Shown here: positions 51,972 to 61,074 of the stretch, one piece after another
Layout of the letters: each line of letters begins with the position of its first letter
Position numbering within the stretch: the stretch's first letter is position 1
Source: JAKACA01 sp049510975
GTDB taxonomy: Bacteria > Actinomycetota > Acidimicrobiia > Acidimicrobiales > Bog-793
NCBI GenBank assembly: GCA_049510975.1
Contig: JBEKYM010000008.1
Location: forward strand, 29,974-93,973
Reading direction: 5' to 3'
Length of the DNA stretch: 64,000 bases
Notes under the pieces: model-generated
The model's input: only the letters and a program-made list of their open reading frames with translations
Told to the model about the DNA's origin: nothing
The model's database searches: none
Translations under genes and position numbers: made by a program

Positions 51972-52676
51972 ATGGAGCTTCACGAGGCGCTGTACACGAC
52001 TCGGGCGATGCGGCGTGTCCGCCCGGACCCGATCCCGATCGACGCCCAAGCCCGCATCCTCGACGCCGCCATCCGTGCGCCGAGCGGGGGGAACTCGCAG
52101 CCGTGGCGTTTCGTGCTCGTCGACTCGCCGGCGCTCAAGGCCGAGCTCGGCCCGCTCTATCGCGAGAGCATGGCGGCGCTCTGGGCCACGGGCTACAAGG
52201 AGCGCGTGGAGAGTGCGCTTGCTCACCCCGAGCTCCCCGCCAGCCAGTCGTTCCTGAAGGTGCAGCGCTCGGCTCAATGGCTGGCTGACCACTACGAGGA
52301 CGTCCCGCTCTACCTGTTCTGCTTCGTCCGAGGCAGTGCCGGCGCCGGCGGAGGCTCGATCTACCCAGCAGCCTGGAGCGCCCAGCTGGCAGCTCGGGCC
52401 GAGGGGATCGGGAGCGCCCTCACTTCGGTGCTCGGCGCCTCTCACCCCGCCGAGGTGCGCCGTATCCTGCAGGTGCCCGACGATGCCTGGACGAACAGCT
52501 GCATGCTCTCGTTCGGCTACCCGACCGGGCGCTGGGGCGTGGCCGAGCGCCTGAGCGTCGACAAGGTGGCGGCACGAAACTCCTGGAACGGTGATCTCGG
52601 TTGCTCCGTACCGGCGCCGCTGTGGCCGTCCGCCCTCGGGGAGGCGGCCGAAGCCGCCGCCAAACCCGCATCGTGA
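51972..52676 (+). CDS. Nitroreductase-family protein
   Basis: A 234-residue FMN-dependent nitroreductase-fold protein. It opens MELHEALYTTRAMRRVRPDP, has APSGGNSQPWRFVLV for FMN binding, and the later SIYPAAWSAQLAARAEGIG. The electron donor should be NAD(P)H; the natural substrate is unknown. ACAGGAG precedes ATG 51972. Its stop overlaps the start of the AcuI-like gene (GTGA), so the two form a coupled pair. Confidence 0.88.
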   Translation: MELHEALYTTRAMRRVRPDPIPIDAQARILDAAIRAPSGGNSQPWRFVLVDSPALKAELGPLYRESMAALWATGYKERVESALAHPELPASQSFLKVQRSAQWLADHYEDVPLYLFCFVRGSAGAGGGSIYPAAWSAQLAARAEGIGSALTSVLGASHPAEVRRILQVPDDAWTNSCMLSFGYPTGRWGVAERLSVDKVAARNSWNGDLGCSVPAPLWPSALGEAAEAAAKPAS

Positions 52677-53677
52677 GCGGCTTTCGCGCCATTCTCGCCG
52701 GCCAGCCGGACGGTCCGGCCGGCCGGCTCGCCACGGTGGAGGAGTCCGAGCTGCCGGACGGCGATGTCACCATCGAGGTCAACTGGTCGAGCCTCAACTA
52801 CAAGGACGGCCTCGCCATCGCCGGCAAGGGCCGTGTCGTGCGCTCGTTCCCGATGGTCTGCGGAGTCGACCTCGCCGGCACCGTGCGGGCGTCGGCTTCG
52901 CCCGAGTTCTCGCCCGGCGACGACGTGATCGTGACGGGTTTCGGGCTCGGTGAGGAGCGCTTCGGCGGCCTCGCCGAGCTCGCCCGGGTGCGCTCGGAGT
53001 GGATCGTGCGGGTGCCGGACGGCCTCGACGGGCGCCGTGCGATGGTGATCGGAACGGCAGGACTCACCTCGATGCTGTGTGTCATGGCGCTCGAGCAGCA
53101 CGGCCTGACACCGGCCTCGGCGGCCGATTCCGGCCTGCCGGTCGTGGTCACGGGCGCCGCCGGCGGTGTCGGCAGCGTGGCGGTCGCCCTCCTCGGCGGG
53201 CTCGGCTACGACGTCGCCGCCGTGAGCGGGCGCAGCGAGCAGGAGCCCTACTTGCGTCGCCTCGGTGCCACGAGCGTCGTGCCGCGGGCGGAGCTCGCCG
53301 AGGCGCCCGTGCGCCCGCTCGACGCCCAGCGCTGGGCGGGAGCCGTCGATGCCGTCGGGGGTGCGACGCTCGCCACCGTGCTGCGCCAGATGCGTTATGG
53401 CGGCTGTGTGGCTGCCTGCGGCCTCGCCGGAGGCGCCGACCTTCCGACGACCGTGCACCCGTTCATCTTGCGGGCCGTGACGCTCGCCGGCATCGAGTCC
53501 GTCCGCTGTCCGGTCGAGACGAGGCAGGTGGCTTGGCAGCGGCTGGCTGACGGGCTCCCGGCCGACCTCCTCGAGGAGATGGCCGAGGAGGTCACGCTCG
53601 CCGACGTGCCGGCGCTGGCCGAGCAGATCCTTGCCGGCCGTACCCGCGGCCGGGTCGTCGTCGCCGTGCGACGGTAG
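52673..53677 (+). CDS. AcuI/YhdH-like quinone oxidoreductase (acryloyl-CoA reductase family)
   Basis: A 334-residue medium-chain reductase without the zinc sites. The start SGFRAILAGQPDG, VNWSSLNYKDGLAI, PMVCGVDLAGTV, TAGLTSMLCVMALEQHGL and VVTGAAGGVGSVAVALL match AcuI/YhdH, which reduces acryloyl-CoA with NADPH. Length is typical. GTG 52673 overlaps the nitroreductase stop by four bases. A role in propionate, DMSP or acrylate detoxification is possible. Confidence 0.87.
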   Translation: MSGFRAILAGQPDGPAGRLATVEESELPDGDVTIEVNWSSLNYKDGLAIAGKGRVVRSFPMVCGVDLAGTVRASASPEFSPGDDVIVTGFGLGEERFGGLAELARVRSEWIVRVPDGLDGRRAMVIGTAGLTSMLCVMALEQHGLTPASAADSGLPVVVTGAAGGVGSVAVALLGGLGYDVAAVSGRSEQEPYLRRLGATSVVPRAELAEAPVRPLDAQRWAGAVDAVGGATLATVLRQMRYGGCVAACGLAGGADLPTTVHPFILRAVTLAGIESVRCPVETRQVAWQRLADGLPADLLEEMAEEVTLADVPALAEQILAGRTRGRVVVAVRR

Positions 53678-53695
53678 ATCGCCGGCCTGGACAGC

Positions 53696-54733
53696 GTGCC
53701 TGTCTTCGGTATCGACCCGGGTGCCTACGAAGGTGGCGGCGTGGTCGCCACGAGGGCGGAGCAGGATCCCTCCGCACGCGGTGCGGCCTCCGCCGCCGCG
53801 AGCGCCTCGGGCCTCCCGCGGCTCAGCTGGCCGGGGCGACCGGTGCGGACCGCCTTCGTGCTCGGCGGCGGCGGGAACCGAGGGGCCATCCAGGTCGGCA
53901 TGCTGCGAGCGCTGAGTGAGCGCGGCATCGTCCCGGATCTGCTCGTGGGGACGTCCATCGGGGCGGTCAACGCCGCTGCCTTCGCCGGCGCCCCCACCAT
54001 CGAAGGCGTCTACCTGGCGGCCGACCTGTGGCGGCGGATCGCCGCCGAGGACGTCTTTCCCCGCGGCCGCTTCGACGGCACCTGGCGGTTCCTGCAGCGG
54101 CGGGAGGCGGTCTACCCGATTGACGGGTTGAGGAGGGTGGTGCGGGGGTTTCTTCGGTTCGAGCACGTGGAGGACTCGCCAGTGCCGCTCGTTCTCGTCG
54201 CCACCCGCCTCGACGACGGCGCCGAGGAGTGGATCACCGCCGGCCCGGCTGTGGAGGCCGTGCTCGCCTCGGCCGCCCTCCCAGGCCTCTACCCGCCCGT
54301 CGAGCTGGCGGGATCGCACTACTTCGACGGCGGCGTGCTCGACAACGTCGCTCTGGCCGCTGCCCTCTCGGCCGGCGCCCGGCGGGTCTTCGTGCTGCTG
54401 TGCGGGTCCGTCGACATCTCCATCCCGGTCTTCAGCCGCCCCTACGAGGCCATGTTCGCCGCCTTCGGCGTCGCCCTCACCGGCAGGCTGAAGCGGGATC
54501 TGGCCGCCGTCGGGCGCGACGTCGACGTCGTCGTCTTCGAGGGACTCATGGCGAGCGGAGGCGGCCAGCCCTCCGACTTCTCCAAGACCGAGGAGTGGAT
54601 CGATCAGGGCTACCGGACGGCGCGAGCGGCGCTCGACGGCTACGACGAGGCCATGAAGGCTCGCACGGCCGCCAGTACACGGGGGCGGAGCGCGGCGGCC
54701 ATCGAGCGGGCTCGAAAGACGCTCAAGCGCTGA
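53696..54733 (+). CDS. Patatin-like phospholipase
   Basis: A 345-residue protein with a patatin domain. The oxyanion hole is LGGGGNRGAIQVGML (GGGxxRG type), the catalytic Ser is in LVGTSIGAVNAAAF and the Asp in FDGGVLDN (DG(A/G) motif). The first 50 residues are low-complexity and might be removed or might mis-set the start; GTG 53696 has no ribosome-binding site. It should hydrolyse phospholipids or acyl esters in the cytoplasm. It follows the AcuI-like gene by 18 bases. Confidence 0.87.
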   Translation: MPVFGIDPGAYEGGGVVATRAEQDPSARGAASAAASASGLPRLSWPGRPVRTAFVLGGGGNRGAIQVGMLRALSERGIVPDLLVGTSIGAVNAAAFAGAPTIEGVYLAADLWRRIAAEDVFPRGRFDGTWRFLQRREAVYPIDGLRRVVRGFLRFEHVEDSPVPLVLVATRLDDGAEEWITAGPAVEAVLASAALPGLYPPVELAGSHYFDGGVLDNVALAAALSAGARRVFVLLCGSVDISIPVFSRPYEAMFAAFGVALTGRLKRDLAAVGRDVDVVVFEGLMASGGGQPSDFSKTEEWIDQGYRTARAALDGYDEAMKARTAASTRGRSAAAIERARKTLKR

Positions 54734-54748
54734 GCCCGGCGCGGTGCC

Positions 54749-55990
54749 TCAGCTCAGCTGGGCGGACTCCGGCTCGACTCGATACGACGTGGCGGCGCCG
54801 ACTCCCATGCGCTCGGCCTGCCCGCGCAGGCGCAGGTACTCGAGGTGGGCGTACGTCTCGCTCTCGGCCATCATCCCCCATACAGCCGGGCGAAACAGCT
54901 CCCTGCTCAACTCGACGACCGTCGCCGGCCCGAGGGCGGCGCTGATCCTGCGGAGCTCGTCGAGACGGCCCTCGTGATGGGCGACGATGCTGTCGATGCG
55001 CCCTGGCAGATCGGCGAAGGGCTGGCCGTGGGCGGGCAGCACGAGAGAGACCTCGCCGAGCCGGCGTAGTCCCTGCAGCGACTCGAGGTACGACCCGAGC
55101 GGGTCGGCGAGCGGCGACAGGCCGGGCACGTGCGGGGTGATCGTCGGCAGGACGTGATCGCCCGAGAGGAGGAGCTTGGCCTCGGCGTCGAACAGGCAGA
55201 CGTGGTCGCCGGTGTGGCCCGGCGTGTGCAGCACCTCCCAGTCACGTCCGGCGAGCCGCAGGTGGTCGCCGCCCCGGACGAAGTGCGTGGGGACGGGCGG
55301 TCGCATGTAGGGCAGCAGGTGCCAGCGGGCGAGGCGGGTCATCCAGATGCTGCGTCGCAAGTGGGGGATGGGCGAGCCGCCCCACGGAGTCTCGGCGCTC
55401 TTGATCGAGAAGAAACCCGTGTCGTCGTCGACGGCAACCTCGTCGCCCTCGCCCTCTGCGCCTGCCTCGTCGCCCGCGGCCGACGGCACGAGCAGCTCGG
55501 AACAGGCGTCCGGTCCGGCGGCGTGCACGTGACCGGCGTGGGGGTCGTTGCCGGCGGTGGCCGATGCCGGGCCGAGCGCCGTGCTCGGGCGCGGGAAGGC
55601 GGCCATGGCGTTCGGCTCGAGCCAGGTGTGAAAACGGCGCTCGGTCACGAGCTCGGCACCCGCCTCGTGGGCGAGCCGCCCGGCACTGCCGAAGTGATCA
55701 GGGTGCGAGTGGGTGACGATGACCGTGTGGACGTCGCTCACCTGGAGTCCGGCGGCCTTCAGGCGGGTGCCGAGGGCCTGCCACGTCGCCCGCCCGGGCA
55801 TGCCGGCGTCGACGATCGTCGCACCCCGACCGTCGACGAGGGCGTAGCAGTTCACGTGCCCGAGCCCGGAGAAGAAGATCGGGATCTGCAGCCGCAGCAC
55901 CGACGGCCCGACTTCGGTCACCTCCGTCGATGCGCCTTGCTGCTCCTGCTTGAGCGGGCGGGGCCGCGGCTCGTCGGCCGCCTCGGTCAC
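54749..55990 (-). CDS. MBL-fold metallo-hydrolase
   Basis: A 413-residue metallo-beta-lactamase-fold protein. Zinc motif TVIVTHSHPDHFGSAG (HxHxDH), then VLHTPGHTGDHVCL and SGDHVLPT, as in the glyoxalase-II/hydroxyacylglutathione-hydrolase group. An acidic insertion of about 60 residues (AAGDEAGAEGEGDE region) interrupts the fold between strands. The C-terminus has helices typical of multidomain MBLs. GTG 55990 overlaps the orn stop by four bases. Confidence 0.87.
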   Translation of the reverse strand: MTEAADEPRPRPLKQEQQGASTEVTEVGPSVLRLQIPIFFSGLGHVNCYALVDGRGATIVDAGMPGRATWQALGTRLKAAGLQVSDVHTVIVTHSHPDHFGSAGRLAHEAGAELVTERRFHTWLEPNAMAAFPRPSTALGPASATAGNDPHAGHVHAAGPDACSELLVPSAAGDEAGAEGEGDEVAVDDDTGFFSIKSAETPWGGSPIPHLRRSIWMTRLARWHLLPYMRPPVPTHFVRGGDHLRLAGRDWEVLHTPGHTGDHVCLFDAEAKLLLSGDHVLPTITPHVPGLSPLADPLGSYLESLQGLRRLGEVSLVLPAHGQPFADLPGRIDSIVAHHEGRLDELRRISAALGPATVVELSRELFRPAVWGMMAESETYAHLEYLRLRGQAERMGVGAATSYRVEPESAQLS

Positions 55991-56595
55991 CCGGCCTCAC
56001 CCTGCGAGCCGCCGCCGGTGTCCGCGGGGGCGGCGCCGCCCGCCGCCGGAGCCGCCGAAGCGGGGCCGGTGATGAAGTTCTCGCGGTAGTAGGCGAGCTC
56101 GGCGACGCTCTCGCGGACGTCGTCCATCGCCCGGTGGGCGGTCTGCTTGTGCGGCCTGGCGGCGTATACCTCCGGGCTCCAGCGCTTGCAGAGCTCCTTC
56201 AACGTGGAGACGTCGATCGAGCGGTAGTGAAACCACTCGTCGAGCTCGGGCGCATGTTCCTGCAGGAAACGGCGGTCGACCCCGATCGAGTTGCCGCACA
56301 GCGGGACGACGCCGCCCTCGGGGACGTGGGCGCGGACGAAGGCGAGCGTCTCGTCGGCGGCCTCTTTCACCGTACGTGTCGAAGCGGCGATCTCGGGCAG
56401 CAGCCCCGACACGGTGTGCATGTGGCGCACGATGTCCTCCATCAACTCGAGCTGCTCGGCGGAGGCGCCGATGACGAGGTCTGGACCCTCGGCCACGATG
56501 TTCAGGTCGTCGTCGGTGACGATCGTCGCCATCTCGACGATCACGTTGCGTTCGGGGTCGAGGCCGGTCATTTCGAGGTCCATCCACACGAGCAC
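55987..56595 (-). CDS. orn: Oligoribonuclease
   Basis: A 202-residue DEDD 3'-5' exoribonuclease. The first acidic pair lies in WMDLEMTGLDPERNVI (Asp6, Glu8); later motifs are GNSIGVDRRFL, YRSIDVSTLKELC and KQTAHRAMDDVRESV. It degrades 2-5 base RNA fragments and cyclic-di-GMP-derived pGpG. The last 25 residues are an Ala/Gly-rich tail not usual for Orn. The start at GTG 56595 has TACGAT eight bases upstream. Confidence 0.93.
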   Translation of the reverse strand: MLVWMDLEMTGLDPERNVIVEMATIVTDDDLNIVAEGPDLVIGASAEQLELMEDIVRHMHTVSGLLPEIAASTRTVKEAADETLAFVRAHVPEGGVVPLCGNSIGVDRRFLQEHAPELDEWFHYRSIDVSTLKELCKRWSPEVYAARPHKQTAHRAMDDVRESVAELAYYRENFITGPASAAPAAGGAAPADTGGGSQGEAG

Positions 56596-56603
56596 GATTC
56601 GGG

Positions 56604-56609
56604 ATCGTA
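56604..56609 (-). promoter_or_regulatory. -10 element (TACGAT) of orn, leaderless start
   Basis: On the minus strand TACGAT ends eight bases before GTG 56595. Confidence 0.4.
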
Positions 56610-56621
56610 GTGGCCCTCAAC

Positions 56622-56627
56622 TACCCT
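56622..56627 (+). promoter_or_regulatory. -10 element (TACCCT) of dut, leaderless start
   Basis: TACCCT ends six bases before GTG 56634, which decides this start over GTG 56610, which is upstream of the hexamer. Confidence 0.5.
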
Positions 56628-56633
56628 GCGACC

Positions 56634-57086
56634 GTGCCAGACATCCCGGTGCTCCAGATCCCGGCGCTCCAGCTCGACGAAGGCCTGCCGGTCCCGTCCC
56701 AGGCGCGCCAGGGTGACGCCGGCCTCGACCTCGTCGCTCGCAGCGATGTCGTGCTGGCGCCGGGCGGCGGCCGGGCGCTCGTGCCGACGGGGCTCGCCCT
56801 CGAGCTCCCTCCGGGGTACGCCGGCCTCGTGCTCCCGCGCAGCGGCCTCGCCCTGCGACACGGTGTGACCTGCCTGAACGCACCCGGACTGATCGACCCT
56901 GGTTATCGCGGCGAAGTCGGAGTCATACTGGTGAACACCGATCCGGCCGAGCCCTACGAGGTGCATCGTGGGGACCGGGTCGCCCAGCTGCTCGTCGTCC
57001 GATTCGAAACGGCGAGGTTCGTGAGCTCAGCAGCCCTTGGGGCGAGCGAGCGGGGCGACGGGGGTTTCGGGCACACCGGACGGTGA
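56634..57086 (+). CDS. dut: dUTP diphosphatase
   Basis: A 150-residue trimeric-type dUTPase. All five motifs can be traced: GDAGLDLVA (I), LVLPRSGLAL (II), APGLIDPGYRGEVGV (III), DRVAQLLVV (IV) and RGDGGFGHTGR (V). It hydrolyses dUTP to dUMP and keeps uracil out of DNA. GTG 56634 is chosen from the promoter position. It is divergent from orn and followed 13 bases later by a WS/DGAT gene. Confidence 0.93.
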   Translation: MPDIPVLQIPALQLDEGLPVPSQARQGDAGLDLVARSDVVLAPGGGRALVPTGLALELPPGYAGLVLPRSGLALRHGVTCLNAPGLIDPGYRGEVGVILVNTDPAEPYEVHRGDRVAQLLVVRFETARFVSSAALGASERGDGGFGHTGR

Positions 57087-57099
57087 GAGGAGATCCGAG

Positions 57100-58563
57100 A
57101 TGCAGCGTTTGAGCGGACTCGACGCCATGTTCTTCTACCTCGAGACCCCCAACTCCCATATGCACGTCACCGGCGTGTACGTGCTCGAGCCGGGAGAGAG
57201 CGGGCTCTCGTTCGACGCCGTGCGGGAGCTCGTGGCGAGTCGGCTGCCGCTGGCGGCCCCGTTTCGCCGGCGGCTCGTCGAGGTGCCCTTCAAGCTGCAC
57301 CACCCCGTTTGGGTGGAGGATCCGGATTTCGACCTCGACTACCACATCCGGCGGGCGTGCTTGCCGACGCCGGGTGGGCTGGAGGAGCTGGCTGGCTTCG
57401 CCGCCCAGGTCGGAGGGCTGCCGCTCGACCGTGCCCGGCCGCTCTGGGAGATGTACGTCGTGGAGGGCCTCGCCGGCGGGCGCGTCGCCCTCGTCGGCAA
57501 GATGCACCATGCCGCCATCGACGGCGTCTCCGGCGCCGAGATCATGGCGACGCTGCTCGACCTCGAGGCGGATCCGCCCGAGCGCCTCATCGTCGACACG
57601 TGGCGGAGCGAGCAGGTGCCAAGTGACGCCGAGCTGATGGCGATCGCCATGACGGCGCTCGTCGGCCACCCGATGCGGGCGCTCCGTACGGCGCGGCGCG
57701 TCGTCGAGACCGCCCTCCACCTCTCCGAGCACAACCAGACCTCCGGCGTCGCCCCGCCGCCGGCGCCCTTCAGCGCCCCGAAGACGACGCTCAACGGTGC
57801 CATCACACCGCACCGGCGGGTGGCCTTCACGGCCCACCCCCTCGACGACTTCAAGACGGTGAAGAACCATTTCGACTGCACCGTGAACGACGTCGTGCTC
57901 ACCGTGTGCGCCGGGGCGCTGCGGCGTTACCTGCTCGACCACGGCGAGCTCCCGGAGGAGCCCCTCGTCGCCATGGTGCCGATGTCGGTTCGCACCGACG
58001 ACGAGATGGGCGCCCACGGCAACCGCATCTCGGCCATGCTCACGTCGCTCGCCACGGACCTGGCCGACCCGGTGGAACGGCTCGGCGCCGTGGCCGAGGG
58101 GATGGGCCGCGCCAAGACCCAGGAGCGCCTCATCGGCGCCGACACCCTTACGGACTGGACCGAGTTCACGTTCCCGGCCCTCATCGGGCGGGCATCGCGC
58201 CTCACCGGATCGATGCGGGTCTTCGACCGGCTGCGGCCGCTGTTCAACGTCACGATCTCGAACGTCCCGGGCCCGCCGTTCCCGCTCTTCCTCGCCGGCG
58301 CCAGGCTGGTCGGCATGTACCCGCTCGGCCCCGTCACCGAAGGCGTCGGCCTCAACATGACGGTGATGAGCTACTGCGGGATGGTGTACTTCGGTCTGAA
58401 CGCCTGCCGCGAGACGGTCCCCGCCATCGCCGAGATGCCGAAGATGCTCGACGAGTCGCTGACCGAGTTGCTCGAGGCGGCCGGACGCGGTGCCCGCCGC
58501 ACACCGCGGCCCAAGGCTGATCCGCCGCAGGCCGATGACGCGCAGCAGGCGGCCGCTGGCTGA
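57100..58563 (+). CDS. WS/DGAT acyltransferase, third copy
   Basis: A 487-residue wax ester/triacylglycerol synthase. Start MQRLSGLDAMFFYLETPNSH, active-site motif KMHHAAIDGVSG (HHxxxDG), CTVNDVVLTVCAG and SNVPGPPFPLFLAGARLVG. It has a C-terminal low-complexity tail (PKADPPQADDAQQAAAG). GAGAGGAG lies eight bases before ATG 57100. It lies 13 bases after dut and could be co-transcribed; the pair at 23-26 kb are its distant paralogues. Confidence 0.92.
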   Translation: MQRLSGLDAMFFYLETPNSHMHVTGVYVLEPGESGLSFDAVRELVASRLPLAAPFRRRLVEVPFKLHHPVWVEDPDFDLDYHIRRACLPTPGGLEELAGFAAQVGGLPLDRARPLWEMYVVEGLAGGRVALVGKMHHAAIDGVSGAEIMATLLDLEADPPERLIVDTWRSEQVPSDAELMAIAMTALVGHPMRALRTARRVVETALHLSEHNQTSGVAPPPAPFSAPKTTLNGAITPHRRVAFTAHPLDDFKTVKNHFDCTVNDVVLTVCAGALRRYLLDHGELPEEPLVAMVPMSVRTDDEMGAHGNRISAMLTSLATDLADPVERLGAVAEGMGRAKTQERLIGADTLTDWTEFTFPALIGRASRLTGSMRVFDRLRPLFNVTISNVPGPPFPLFLAGARLVGMYPLGPVTEGVGLNMTVMSYCGMVYFGLNACRETVPAIAEMPKMLDESLTELLEAAGRGARRTPRPKADPPQADDAQQAAAG

Positions 58564-58587
58564 CGGGCCGGTCCGGCGCCGGCAGCC

Positions 58588-58617
58588 TTGCCCTGGCCAT
58601 CCCGAACGCCGTAGCAT
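58588..58617 (+). promoter_or_regulatory. Promoter (TTGCCC, 18 bases, TAGCAT), leaderless start of the Rieske gene
   Basis: -35-like TTGCCC (58588-58593) and -10 TAGCAT (58612-58617) with an 18-base spacer; the -10 ends seven bases before ATG 58625. An inverted repeat TGAC-N6-GTCA (58618-58631) overlaps the predicted transcription and translation start. Confidence 0.55.
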
Positions 58618-58624
58618 TGACTGT

Positions 58625-59845
58625 ATGGTCATTCAAAGATCCTCCGAGGCGCGCACGCGTGAGGTTGCGCCCCTCGACCCGCGCGAGCTCGAGCTCGTGC
58701 TGCGCCCGTTCGGCGAGAGCCGCATGCTCCCGCGGGACGCCTATGTGAGCGAGGCGGTCTTCGCCTGGGAACAGCGGAACTTCTTCGGCGGCGGCTGGAT
58801 GTGCGTCGGCCGGAGCGACTCGCTCGCCAACCCCGGCGATCAGCGGGCCGAGTCGGTCGGTCACGCCGGCGTGTTCCTCATGCGCGACGCCGAGGGCGTG
58901 CTGCGCGCCTTCGCCAACGCCTGCCGCCACCGCAACCACGAGCTGCTGGCGTGCGGTGAGGCCACGGTCAACCGCCCGATCGTGCTCTGCCCCTATCACG
59001 GCTGGTCGTACCGGCTGGACGGGTCGCTGCGGAAGGCGCCGGGCTTTGACGACGGCGCCATGGCCGGGTTCGACCCGGCGGACAACTCGCTCGTCGAGCT
59101 GCCGTCGACGGAGTGGCACGGCTGGATCTTCGTGGACGCTTCCGGCGGTGCCGGCCCGTTTCACGAGCACGTCGCCGGGCTCGAGGAGATCATCGGACCC
59201 TACGAGCCCGAGCGGCTGCGGGTGGCCGGCACGCACGACTACGTCGTCAACGCCAACTGGAAGATCCTCTCGGAGAACTACCAGGAGTGCTACCACTGCC
59301 CCGTCATCCATCCGGAGCTGTGCGCCGCCAGCCCGCCCACGAGCGGCGACAACTACTCGCATCCGACCGAAGGAGCCTGGGTCGGCGGTTGGATGGATCT
59401 CCGCCAGGGGTACGACACGATGTCGCTCGACGGCCGCTCCTTCGGCACGCCGTTGCGCGGCCTCGACGAGCACCGCCGGCGCATCGTCGACTACATCGGC
59501 TTGTTCCCGAACCTGCTCATCAGCCCGCACCCCGACTACGTCATGACCCACTTGCTGACGCCGCTCGGCCCGGACCGGACGCGCATCCAGTGCTCCTGGG
59601 CGTTCTCGCCGGAGGACCTCGAGCGGGAGGGTTTCGACCCCTCCTACGGCATCGACTTCTGGGACATCACGAACCGGCAGGACTGGGCCGCCTGCGAGTC
59701 CGTGCAGCGGGGTCTCTCGAGCGAGCACGCCGTGCCGGGGCTGCTGTCGGAGTCCGAGGACGGCGTCTACCAGTTCGTGACGATGCTGGCTCGTGGCTAC
59801 TCCGGGCTACCGCTGACCGCCGGGGCGGTGGCGTCAGTTCGCTGA
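58625..59845 (+). CDS. Rieske-type ring-hydroxylating/demethylating oxygenase alpha subunit
   Basis: A 406-residue oxygenase. The Rieske cluster ligands are Cys100-x-His102 (ACRHRNHEL) and Cys122-xx-His125 (LCPYHGWSY). The mononuclear iron site shows ENYQECYHCPVIHPEL with His224 and His229. This ECYHC/HPEL arrangement resembles the GbcA/stachydrine demethylase group, which N-demethylates quaternary amines, more than aromatic dioxygenases. A ferredoxin-type reductase is not adjacent. It has a leaderless-type promoter and is convergent with an acyl-CoA dehydrogenase. Confidence 0.87.
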   Translation: MVIQRSSEARTREVAPLDPRELELVLRPFGESRMLPRDAYVSEAVFAWEQRNFFGGGWMCVGRSDSLANPGDQRAESVGHAGVFLMRDAEGVLRAFANACRHRNHELLACGEATVNRPIVLCPYHGWSYRLDGSLRKAPGFDDGAMAGFDPADNSLVELPSTEWHGWIFVDASGGAGPFHEHVAGLEEIIGPYEPERLRVAGTHDYVVNANWKILSENYQECYHCPVIHPELCAASPPTSGDNYSHPTEGAWVGGWMDLRQGYDTMSLDGRSFGTPLRGLDEHRRRIVDYIGLFPNLLISPHPDYVMTHLLTPLGPDRTRIQCSWAFSPEDLEREGFDPSYGIDFWDITNRQDWAACESVQRGLSSEHAVPGLLSESEDGVYQFVTMLARGYSGLPLTAGAVASVR

Positions 59846-59855
59846 CGGTTGCGAT

Positions 59856-59871
59856 CCGCCGGTCACGGCGG
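59856..59871. terminator. Short hairpin between convergent genes
   Basis: CCGCCG and CGGCGG with a four-base loop, in the 27-base gap between the Rieske gene and the acyl-CoA dehydrogenase gene. Confidence 0.35.
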
Positions 59872-59872
59872 T

Positions 59873-61039
59873 TCAGGCGAGGGCTCGAACGCCCCGCTTG
59901 GCGAGCTGCTGGGCGATGATCGCCCGCTGGATCTCGCTCGTGCCCTCCCAGATGCGCTCGACCCGCAGCTCGCGGTAGAAGCGCTCGGCGACGTTCTCGC
60001 GCATGTAGCCCCGCCCGCCGAAGATCTGCACTGCCCGGTCTGCCACCCGGTTCGCCATCTCGGAGGCATAGAGCTTGACCATGGACGCCTGCGCGTGCTG
60101 GACCTTGAGGTCGCGGCCCTCGTCGATCCCGCGGGCGGCCTCGTAGACGATCGAGCGGGCGGCGAACAGCTCGGTGACGCTGTCGGCGAGCATGGCGGCG
60201 ACGAGCTGGTAGCCGATGATGGGCTCGCCGTAGACGACGCGCTCGCCGGCGAAGGCGGTCGCCTCCTCGATGAGGCGCTCGGCGGCGCCGAGGCAGCGGG
60301 CTGCCACCATCATCCGCTCGAAACGGAACCACTCGTACGAGTACGCCATCCCACCCCCCTCGTCGCCGACGCGATGGGACTCCGGCACGCGGACGCCCTC
60401 GAAGGCGACGATGGGGTGATGGTGGGCGATCGTGTGGCTGTAGGCGGGCGTGCGCACGACGCGGACGCCTGGCGAAGGCAGGTCGACGACGAACATGGCG
60501 TGCTCGCCGGCGTGCGGGCCGTCGGTGAGCTTGGCCTGGAAGAAGGCGTAGGTCGCCTCGTTGTAGGACGTCACGTGCCATTTGACGCCGTCGAGGACGT
60601 ACTCGTCGCCGTCTCGCCGCGCCGTCGAGGTGATGGCGTCGACGTCGGAGCCGGCGCCTTCCTCGGTGATCGCATAGCACTCGCCTGCTTCGCCGGTGAC
60701 CGTGGGCCGGAGCCACCGCTCGAGCTGGAAGTCGGTCGCCACCTCCGGCCACCACTGCGGGGGCGTCGAGACCATCCAGGCGAGGGCGTTCGTCGCACGC
60801 CCGACCTGCTCCTGCACGAGCACCTGCTGCAGTGCGCTGTAACCGCCGCCGCCGAGGTCGATCGGCATGTTCGTGGCAAGGAGGCCGAGCTCGCGGGCGC
60901 GGGCCTCGAACTTCTCCTTCACGGGGGCGGGCAGCTCGCCCTCGTTCATCTCCGCCTCCACCTCGTAGGGGATGAGCTCATCGACGAAACCCCGGGCGCG
61001 TGCCTGAATCTCGACGTCGTCCGCTGTAAGCCCGTGCAT
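59873..61039 (-). CDS. Acyl-CoA dehydrogenase family protein
   Basis: A 388-residue flavoprotein. N-terminal helical domain with YEVEAEMNEGELPAPV, FAD-site motif CYAITEEGAGSDVDAIT, middle beta domain WHVTSYNEATYAFFQAK and the late helical domain with QIFGGRGYMRENVAERFYRE and IWEGTSEIQRAIIAQQL. It should desaturate an acyl-CoA with electron transfer to ETF. ATG 61039 is the start; no strong ribosome-binding site. Divergent from the FAD oxidase gene with an operator-like palindrome between. Confidence 0.9.
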   Translation of the reverse strand: MHGLTADDVEIQARARGFVDELIPYEVEAEMNEGELPAPVKEKFEARARELGLLATNMPIDLGGGGYSALQQVLVQEQVGRATNALAWMVSTPPQWWPEVATDFQLERWLRPTVTGEAGECYAITEEGAGSDVDAITSTARRDGDEYVLDGVKWHVTSYNEATYAFFQAKLTDGPHAGEHAMFVVDLPSPGVRVVRTPAYSHTIAHHHPIVAFEGVRVPESHRVGDEGGGMAYSYEWFRFERMMVAARCLGAAERLIEEATAFAGERVVYGEPIIGYQLVAAMLADSVTELFAARSIVYEAARGIDEGRDLKVQHAQASMVKLYASEMANRVADRAVQIFGGRGYMRENVAERFYRELRVERIWEGTSEIQRAIIAQQLAKRGVRALA

Positions 61040-61074
61040 GACGGCTCGTTTCTCTTCGTTGGTCGCCAGTCTTG

